From Sipunculus nudus (Eukaryota > Annelida > Sipuncula > Golfingiida > Sipunculidae), in NCBI GenBank assembly GCA_026874595.1, contig CM049306.1, positions 18,721,019 through 18,785,018 on the forward strand: a DNA stretch of 64,000 nucleotides, written 5' to 3'. Below the pieces are notes generated by a model. That model was not told where the DNA came from, searched no databases, and was given only the letters and a program-made list of their open reading frames with translations. Positions 39,301 to 50,054 of this stretch are shown one piece after another. Within the stretch, counting starts at the first letter, position 1, and each line of letters starts with the position of its first letter. Both the position numbers and the translations under genes were made by a program.

Positions 39301-42300
39301 TTACATTTAATTTTTTTTTAATGTGTAGTATGCCTATGCCTATGCCTATATAGGCTTTCATACACAAATTGACAATTTTAAATTGAACAACCATTGGTTC
39401 AGTGGCATTGCTTTATGAATATATCTCCCAATGGTGTATAACCATGTCATTTTACCATTTAATTGAAATATATTATCTCTATTAGATGATAAAAAAAATA
39501 AACAAAAATACGAAATATTCACGTGACATGTCATTTTCGCTGAAAGTAGAATGCCCTTGAAAGTGTTTTGCTATGTATACTTTGTTACGTAAGCCAAGTT
39601 CTATATCTACGGACAACCGGTGTACGACAGGTTACGACCAATTGCGACCTGAAAATCGTAGGTAGTCTTTGAAAGGCCGTTCGATAAGTCCCAGCTACAC
39701 GCAAGAAGTTGTAGGTACGTGGTCTTGATGAGATCGGTGGTGCTCTTATGTGTTCATACGACTAGTTTACGAATGGCCGTAGGTGGTCTTATGTGATCAG
39801 TGGCAATCGGAGGTACCGAGCTGTCGCAAATTGCTACCCAAGTGTCGCACGAAAGGTCGTGACATAAGCCAATCGAGAGTGTTTCATGATTCGAAGTGAT
39901 GTATATCTTAAATATTAGACTAAATTGAAGAACACAACAAAGAGTATTAGTATTTCATAAGGCATTTGTTCAATTTTGAAACAGTTCATATAGGAACGCT
40001 GTGGACTCTGAAATTCCAGTAATTATACATGAAGATATGGAATCATTAAGGTAAATACATGAGTCCAAGTAGTGTATATCCTAAATATAAAACTGATTTG
40101 AAGAACACAACAAATAATTTTTAAGTATTCCGACAGCCATTTCTTCAGTTGTGAAACAGATCATATAAAGGAACGCCGTGACTCCATCATTACAGTAATT
40201 ATAAATGATATAATTATGGAAGATACATGAGTCGAAGTCATTTATATCCGAATAAAAACAAATTGAAGAACACAACAAATAGTTTAAAGTATTCCGAAAG
40301 CCATTTCTTCAGTTGTGAAGCAGACTCTTGCAGAAATTGTATGTAAAATCATAATGGAAAATACATGGGTCGAAGTTGTGTAAATCCTGCTGTAGACACC
40401 TAAATAGGTTTGGAAGGAAGTTTTCGAGACAGACCGATGGTTTTAAATGATTGTACATATACATGTAGATCTATTACTTCTTAAAGATGTAGGTATGCAT
40501 TTATTCTGACATTTCCTCTCTGTCTCTCTGTTAACTTGCTTGTTACTAATGCTTTCTCTAGTTTCTCTTTCTCGATAGACTTTCAGTTTATCCGTGTGAC
40601 AGTCAGGATCTTGTTTGTCCATACCTACAACCACATATAACTTTAGTATTGTGTAACCCTGATATGTTTTATTCTCTTCCTTGTGAACAGTTTAACCAGT
40701 GTCATATCTCAGAACATTTTTCACGGATCAAGGATCAATAAAGACAGAGTTTGCCGTTAACTTAATCATCCCGTGCACTTATTATTCCTACTCCAGGAGG
40801 TGGATTTCTAACAAGACTCAGCTTCCCTTTGGGATAAGAATCATTGAATACAACTCATAAATCTGGCTCCGAGTGTTATAAATTGTTTAGGCCTCACCAA
40901 AGAAAATAGTTGTTTTACGGACTCTGGGGCAAAACTTATTGACCGATCGGGCAATTGCTGCGGCTGGACCACAACGTTTAATCATATGACACCTGTCCCT
41001 TACGGGACGTTCTCCTAAAGTCTCCGAAAGATTGGTGTGATATCGCTGATGATATTTCATGCCGTTACTCAAGCAGGCGGGAGGCAGTAATTGGCCACAC
41101 ACACACAAATTATTGTTCTACAAACAGATTATATGTAGTGCATGTCATTATATATTACCGGTCGAGATAAAACACTGAATTTCATGAAATTGCATTAATG
41201 ATCGACACAAAATTTGGCTTATTTTCATACCTTTAAAATTTCTTATAACGAAACCGTGATCCAATTAGCAACACCACGGGGACCTCGTCTTCATTATAAA
41301 AAAATATCCACGATAAATGGGAGCTACCAATCCATAGGACAATATTGTTGTATGGCCTTACTGGTTGACTCTAGAAGACATTCAGTTTGATTAGAAGAAG
41401 TTGGCCTATCGTTCATCGTAGGGAAGGAAAGAATGGTTTCCGGCCTTGTGTATCTCTGTTATCTCTGAGACAGTGCATATCTCCAGATCTTTTGTTGCCT
41501 CAATGCAGAAGTTGAAGTGGTTTTCTGTTAAAAAAAAGTCTCCACTAGAAAATTATTATATTAATGTTAAATAAATAAAACAGGCAAACGAAATGTCCTT
41601 GTAACCACACATGGAATTAAAAGCCTACTTAAGAGTTAAATTATACTAAGTAAGCTTTATTTTACAGAAACAATAACCATCGGAACGCCAACCTATAGTG
41701 TAAATCAAACCCTCTCACAAGTCCTTTTGTGGAGAAAAGGAAGTCTGCATGTACATTTTACAGTTTGTTGTTGGAGTGTACATACAATGCGGCAAAGTAA
41801 TCCCGGAATGGAGCATGATATTAATATGAGGTGACGTTAAACATTGGTGACGTTATTAAAAAAAGAAATATATAGAAGTAAGTCAATTTGTAGAAATTGG
41901 GAAAATATAGAGAAGACCCTCAAATGAGAATTCATCCATTGCCAGTATTTTCTTTCTGTGGACAGAGATCATAACTATTTTCTGTCTTGGGTAATATTGT
42001 TTATCTTCTTGCTCGAATTCTAACCGCTGTAAATATCCGTGTTACCAGCGACGGGCTATTCAGATTATCCGTAAATCACTTAGTTACAGAGTGGAGAATC
42101 ATATTATGTGGGTGGGGAATAACGATCTACTGACAGTGAGTACTCGCGTGTAAGAAAACCGCAGTTTATGGCCATCGATTGTCTAATCTAACATTATTTG
42201 AATTTATTTTCTTACGATTTGTCATAATCCAGCGTTTTGTCACTTTTGCCTTTGGCTACTGTGAACAACAAATTTCCTGCTTTGTCTGTTACAAATTGCG

Positions 42301-45300
42301 GTTGCCTTGAAGGTGCTGGTTAAGAACCTTGGGTCTTTACTTTAAGTGGATTTCTTATTTTTTTTAAATCAACAGGCATACGTGCGTTGCCAGTTAAGGT
42401 AACAATTGTGACGCCATGACTCTTAAATAACATTTGAGCCTAATCTTAGACATAAGTAAATAATATTACTGGAACAGAGCTATGATATGCAGATGACTAG
42501 AGGCATCGGATGTGGGGTGCATATACACATTTCATTCCTATCGATTTTACCGTCCAAAAAAGTCTTCCAGCATTTTCTATTGGGAAAATGACAGGACATG
42601 GTCATTAGGCCATAGTTTATACTCACATATATTCGATACTTATGATATTAAAATACTTAACCTATTTGAGATACCTATAGATAATTAATTGATACTTATC
42701 CATCGTATTTTGCAGAGAAGTTCGAGCAGGTGACCATCTTGTTCAGTGATATTGTGACGTTCACAAACATCGCAGCGGCAGTCCATCCCATGGAGATTGT
42801 TAACATGCTCAACTCTTTATACTCACTTTTCGATGCCAAGACAGAAATGAATCAAGTGTATAAGGTGAAAAAAAAAACATTAAATACGAAGCTTCATGTT
42901 TGATGATAATTAGGAAATTAGTTAAAGAAAGAAGTTATATATTAGTGTATATGCAATCTTTTCCCCTCTGTATGTTAGTCTGTCTGTATGTTTGTCTCTG
43001 TCTTTATATGTCTATCGCTCTTTAATTTTTTTAATCTTTAATTATTTGATTTACTATGAAGGCCAGAGCGATAAAATAAAGATCGGCACGAGTAATCTGC
43101 TTTGCAATGACATGTCGACATGGATATGACTATGCATCCTGACCATTCCTGTTTACAGGTATTCTACAGTACGGCAATAAATTAAGTTTAGAACATATAT
43201 AATTTGACCTGTTTTTATTCCTTGTGAACTTCTGTCCATACAAATCGGTGTTACTTAAAGGAAACTCAGTAAATATAAAAAAAAACTTTCTTTCTGGTAC
43301 GATCCCAATGTATTATTTTTTTACCGTTTTATATCGATTATTTTTTTTTTTAAATTCCTTTTTGTTGTTGAGAAGACTGATTTAACTCACAGGATTTCAT
43401 TTATGGATAAAGAATAAATTCATTTATCAACCGTCAGCGGAAGGCTATTTCGATAAAATTGCTTATATCAAATTTCGGTTGGGTGAAATTGATCTTGGTT
43501 TAAATTCCATGGTTCAAAGGCAGTTTGAAATGTTCTGACGGGTTTACGAGAAACCGGTAAGAGCTTTATGATAAATCACCATGTAGTTTCATTATATTGC
43601 CATATGTTCAAAATTCCATCACGATAGGCTTTCATGTAGGCGTCTTATCAAGAAGAGTATCAGGCTAGTTTTATATTACTTCCTGGTAAAATGATGGTAC
43701 AACCCCATATCTTAACATTATATCATGATAAATATTTGTTAAGAAGAATCAGGTATGTGTAACTCTGCATTATTAGGATAACTCCTTCGGGGGCATATAT
43801 ATACAATCATACAAATCAAATTAGAGAAAAACCAGCCTAAAAATTGAAGCCTCTTGAAGACGAAACTACGGTTAGTGTTTAAAATGTCTAAATCTGAAAC
43901 TGTTAAAGTTTCCGGTGTCATGTTATTATGGTCTTAAGTGATGCTGCGCTATAGAGCCCTGACATGTTTTGTTTCTATATTCTCTCCTTAGGCCTTAACT
44001 CTAAATTTCCTTCAAGTGGCCATTTCCCGTTTATTTTTTTTATGATTTTAAAGAACACATCAGATGTTTTATAATGTTCATAATCATGCCCCTTTTGTTT
44101 GCGGTTAAGTCATGTATTCTGGACATATCTGTCTTATTGTACGGCATTGCTTTTTTGGAAAAGTAGTTTGCCAGATATACAGACAGTTCAGTATGGAGCT
44201 GATTTACCTGTGACAGTAAACGTTATCTGTATATATCCTTGTTTATTCTTTTACGTATTCTATTCTATACCTATTCCACAGTAATGTCAATGCCCCACGT
44301 GGAGGACAGTGGAACCTTTATGTTATACTGTATTTAATTACTGTATATCATGCATTTTCAGGTGGAGACGATCGGGGACGCCTACATGGTTGTAGGCGGT
44401 GTACCGGATGTGGTGGAGAACCACGCGGAAATGGTGGCCAACCAAGGTCTGGACATGGTGGAACAGTCACGGGAGGTCCCCTCTCCCGCCTCTGGTAAAC
44501 CCCTGCAGGTAGGTATTCCCCAGGAATATTGATGTTTATTATGAATAACACTAACCAATGCTCGAAATTTGGCAACTTCTCTGGTGGACAATGGATTCTG
44601 CAAAACAAGAATTTACCAGACCCCAAAGGATTTTACTGGACCCCACATTACAATTAAACTATTTTCATTAATATGTATAAAACAGTAATGTATTACCGGG
44701 GTTTGTTTACATTTTGCATTTTATAATGTCTGAATCCAGATGGGCTGCTCACATGGCGATTAACGATAGATTACACGATCATTTTATTGTTCTGCAAAAG
44801 CGCGATCAGGACCAGATCCAGTAAAATAATTACCGACCAAGAAGGGCTGACACTCAAATGACCAAAGCTTAATGGCATCAGTAGATCATTGGTTGACCTT
44901 CAGTGGATCACCATTCGGGCCTGTCCAGGGATGTTGTCATTCATTAAATTCGAGATAAGCCCGGTCAGTGAGATTTGTCGATGTCTTGGCGCGACATTGA
45001 ATGTGGGAATAATATTGATCTGGGGACAGACATGCAGGAAAAGCGGGCCCTGATTGCCTAATTCCCCCTGTGGCAGTGCGGATTCCATAGAATGTCCTTA
45101 GCTTGCCATCTGTATTGATAAACATGACAATTACGGCTGCCTTTGAAGTAAATTGAACAGTGCCTCAAGAGTGCGAGCAGGGTCCAGACGACCGACCTGC
45201 ACGAGGTCAGCTCTCAACTCCCCACACAAACTTTTAGTGTGCTCAGAAAGCATTAAATGTGACCACCTTGTATACCCCCTTGAATCGGTGTTTGTTTTTA

Positions 45301-45593
45301 TTTTATCATAAACTGCACAACTGCCAAATAAAACGATTGGCATATGGTCGACCGCGGGGGTATGTCTTTATACGGACGTCTCTCAAACAATAGCAATGGG
45401 GCCCTTGGTGCTAGCAGAACAGGAGCAGTGCCTGTACAGAGAGCTGCTGCACTTGTTCTGGCGCCATATACATCTAGTCAACACTCGTCGGCTTTTAAAC
45501 GGACATGGGCTTTTCTTCTGCGGAGAAATACCACATCAAACACACACGCGCACACACACACACACACATATATAAAAATATATATATATACAA

Positions 45594-45635
<42 letters not shown>

Positions 45636-48600
45636 GGGAGGGGGGTGGAGAGAGATTCGTACAACGGAGCAATCAGAAGGCAGGAAAATGATATGCTATG
45701 GGTTTTTTTTTTCATTTTTTTTAATGCTTGTGATCAGCTGATTGTTACAACATATCATGCACGAATTCATTGACATAATGAAAGTTGCCAAACCAATTAA
45801 TGTCCGTTACTTCATTTAATAAAAGTGTATGTCTTACTAGCTGATTTAAAGTTTATATACATTGTTGAATCTCGAACAGGTATATTTAGTATTCAAGGCA
45901 TTAGTTTGAGGCAAACATGAATCAATGTTTTGATTGCCTAGACGTTTTATTTATAATTAATATTAACAGGTATGACAGCTGAATGTGACTATCGTTTCGC
46001 CCAACTATAGGTACTTAATTGCTCATTCTAAGAAAATGAAATTTAATAAATGTTCCATAAATTTTACGACATTCCACGATTAATTACTGAAGTCGTAAAC
46101 AGAGGCAGCAGAACTTAGCGGAGGATATCAATATACTACGGAAGTTTCCCATTACGTGACATCCTTAAATTGGCTAAGGTTTCTTTCGATACAGGCAGAG
46201 ATTGCTTTAACACTTCTGGAAAAGGTGTTAATCAGGGCTAACAACTTTTATCAATATATGGATGCCAGGGGCGCGATACCGGGATTGATACCGTGATATA
46301 AGGACAATTTCCGTGAACTGGTACGAGAAACAGAACAAATTTCAAGATTTACAAGATAGAAAAAATGTTTTATGGAAATTAAATGAAACAGAAACATTAC
46401 ACTGTTGTTTTCATGGCTTTTACACTCGATGACATATTACTTTGGATCGCCTTCAGGAAAGTGATGAATTACCTGGGAGGAAATTATTAGGAAATTGTGG
46501 TCACTGTTTGTATTAAGAATAAAGAAATTCCATGTGATCGTAAATCGATAGTGTATATAGATAAACGATTGACAAACAATGGTCGAAAATCGATAAGTTC
46601 TCCCGACAGCTAGTCATGCTGTAGAAATATACGATTTTCAAAGATTAGTTGTTATTTTCTAAACTTCGCTACGGCATTTATTATCTATCGTCCAAAAAAG
46701 TCTACATGCAAGTAACGTTGAATTCGCTTAGCCGAAATTATCGTGCACCCCACCGGAATTTTCTCACTATTTAGTCACCTCTGGTCCTTATAATTAATAT
46801 TTTCGGAATCAATAATGAAAGAAAGAAAGGAAGAAAGGCAAGAAGGAGGGGAGGAAGGAAGAAAGAAAGGAGGAAATTTTTTTTCAATTTTATCATCACA
46901 TCTACCGAAAATCGGCCGGAAAATCCTTCACATTATATCTATCGATCCCACCGAATTTCCCGACCAATTTTTTAATGGAAGACCAGCTGTCGCCGTGGTT
47001 CACTCATATATAGTTCCCTCCAGATCCTGCCATACACTATAGAAATGTTATTGTGGGTATTAGGACTATTGTTATTGTTATCAAAGGGCGCCGAGGTAGC
47101 GGGATGTCAAGTGTTCATGGTTTCAGGGATATCTGATCAATATTATAATCAAAACTCAAGTACTCATGCTTAAGCACTGTATTTTTCATACCAGAGTGTA
47201 TTCAGGAACACTCTGTAAAACAAAGCTCTCTAACAACACTCCCTGTAAAATCCATCTTTATATCAAAACATTTAATAATATTTGTTTTGAGTATGTTACA
47301 TACTGTGCCATATACGTGATCATTCATAAGTACAGTTCTTTAAAAAAGTCAGTGTTGGTAACTGACAATGATAGGTTTATTCATTATTGGTTACTGACAG
47401 TGTCAGATTTACATCTGTTAACAATTCTTCACATCTGTAAGTATTTCTAAGTACAGAGACAGCACGTGATTCTGGTTTTCCTTAAATTGTTGTAATGTGT
47501 TTGACTTAAACAACGACTCCAAGGTCTTCTGCGTATATTGTGGTCGTAATCTACAGGCGTTTTTATATATTGAACACTACTAACCAGTCGGGCGGCCCCA
47601 CGGCGACATGCCATGAGATTGCACTGGGCGGTGTATCAGACACGGACCTGGGCTGACGACGCTCTTGGGAACTAGACAGGATAAAATAAATTCATCAGTC
47701 TTTGTGGTATAATGAGCCATGGGGTTTGCGTGCAACTGATCCGTCCAACCGTCATGTTCAACACCTCCGTCAGACTATACAAGAAAGCCCTCGGGTATTT
47801 AATTAAACCCTGGGCTAATTGTATAGGCTTTGTTTTATTTATAAAGGATTTCATACATTTAACTCGTTAAGAATCCATTTCATTATGCAGTTGATTCCCA
47901 CTTTGGCAGCGGATTAATTCTCATTTGACCGTTTCCGAGTCTTACTTCGCACCGAACTACTTGAACACTGAAAACATAAACCATTATAGATGCTATACCG
48001 TTGTCTAAAGTATCCTACCTCATAAAAGATTCTAATGTGATTTTTTATGGATACAAATGACTGTCATAGATGAACGAATGAAATAAGTTAAGATTTATTT
48101 CACGCCATCACGAGCTTTCGAGAATTTATATTGCAAAATATTTCATTATTACGGCTAGGTTGGACTGGACTTTTTCAATTTTTATTAAGTTTAACATTAA
48201 CCTGCCTGAAAGACGGCAGGTGATCGGTGCAAATCTCATTAAGGGAAAAGCCATTCCGTCTGATATAAAATGTTGATTGTAGAATGCCCGTCAGATGGGC
48301 CCGGTGGCTCCTTATTTGAGGAGAAACCGTTCAATCATGTCTCCCGTGGCAGACGCTTATTCAGCGCTTGACAATGTTTTATATTTTATAAACCATAAAC
48401 CTAGTTTAAAAAGAATGGACGAATGATACTGCATCCCGGGTAGAGATATGTCGTGTAAAGGGGTTCGTTTCTCAGACGTTCATAAAAACTCCAATAATAA
48501 TACATGATGTTTATTAAACGTCCATACCGAACACTGCTCCGCCTGTCGGCCTTGTATCATAGTTCAGACCGCAAAAAAAAAACTGTCACAGGCAAGACCG

Positions 48601-49995
48601 CACGACACGCCCACCGTCATAGGCCAGACAGCATGAAAGGCCCACTATCATTAACCAGACCGCAAGAAACACCAACTGTCATAGGCAAGACTGCACGAAA
48701 GGCCCAGGGCAATTGGTCAGACCGCACGAACAAGCCTCTGTCACATGCCAGACCGCACAAAAGACCCTGTGTCTTAGGTCAGACCGCACGGAACGCCTAC
48801 TGTCTTCGGTCAGACCGCACGAAACCCAACTATCACAGACCAGACCGATCGAAATGCTCACTGTCCACGCCAAACCACACAAAAAGCTAACTGTCATAGG
48901 CCAGACAGCACGAAACGCCCACTCTCACAGTCTAGACCGCACGAAACGCCCTCTTTCATTGGGCAGACCGCACAAAAGGCACACTGTCATAGGCCATACC
49001 ACAGGAAACGCCCAATGTCATTGGCCAGACCGCAGGAAACGCCAACTGTCATAGGCCAGACCGCATGAATCGCCCACTGTCATTGGCCTGACCGCACAAA
49101 AGGCACACTTCCAAAGGCCAGACCGCATGCAACGCCCAATGTCGTAGGCTAGTCCGCATGCAACGCCTACTGTCACACGCCAGACCGTAAGAAACCGCAA
49201 GACCGCTAATGTCACCTCAACGTCCTTTATCCATCTGCTTGTAACCAACAGAAAACTAATTGCCTTCTTACATAATAATATAAAAAAAGGTCATTAGTTT
49301 TACAAACTATCACTAGGTGACGCCCGTGTGTGTCCCTTGCAATATGACATAAGGGGTGCCCAGTAAGGGGTCTGCAAGTAGCTCGAGTGTGTCACGTGAT
49401 CCGTGTAGCCTCCCCTTGGGTGACGTGATTGGTGATCACATAGTTTGCACCCGATGACAGTCATACAACAGGTTCATTGACTCAGAAAGTTATGGACAAA
49501 TGAGTTTGTTGCACACTCGACTTATTTTCAGCTGTATGGTCTTGAGTGTGTATATATACATATGACGTGTTCAAAGATATCTTTATAAATGTAACACCTA
49601 TCATTGTGATAACAAGGAGTGACGGTTTGTGTAAATGTCCTGAATTCAAAGTTTAAAAAGTTTACTATGTTTTATATTCGGTAAGGCCCTCGTTAATTAT
49701 GCAGGTTTGTTTTAATCAAATTTTTATATAAATCTTATATCTCTATAAATTAAAAGTAGAGGGAACTTTCGAAGTGATTTTTCATTCATTATCAATAAGA
49801 GATCCTTGGCCTACACATCCTTAGAGAGTACTCTTTCAGTTATGTGCCAGGTGTATCAAAATGTTTGGACACAAAACATGTGTGCAATCAAAGTATGATA
49901 AATCTCTTTCTTGTTCATATCCGACTAAAATTAACGGTTACAGAATTATTGTGTTTTCTCTGCAGAATTTTCCGATACCATGAAAAATCATTCAG

Positions 49996-50054
<59 letters not shown>

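Larger units (their letters stand above)
32335..42715 (+). other. Intron between exons 8 and 9
   Basis: GTAAGA...TTGCAG, 10,381 nt. About half is repeat: the composite element (35091-39264), a CG-rich repeat (39590-39880) and an approximately 170-bp tandem repeat (39885-40385), plus a (TC)n run near 32604-32621. The remainder is unique AT-rich DNA without recognised genes. Confidence 0.8.

Noticed and set aside
44348-44626. 92-aa - strand Pro/Arg-rich ORF
   Set aside because: Antisense shadow of exon 10.
45344-45691. 115-aa ORF ending in Arg/Glu repeats
   Set aside because: It is driven by the CA/TA/GA compound microsatellite.
48564-49215. Zinc-finger-like repeated protein
   Set aside because: No regular Cys/His spacing, and the frame changes with every unit.
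48504-49248. Overlapping ORFs of 72-128 aa on both strands; also CRISPR-like appearance
   Set aside because: These are tandem 31-bp units without spacers, in a eukaryotic intron; neither genes nor CRISPR.
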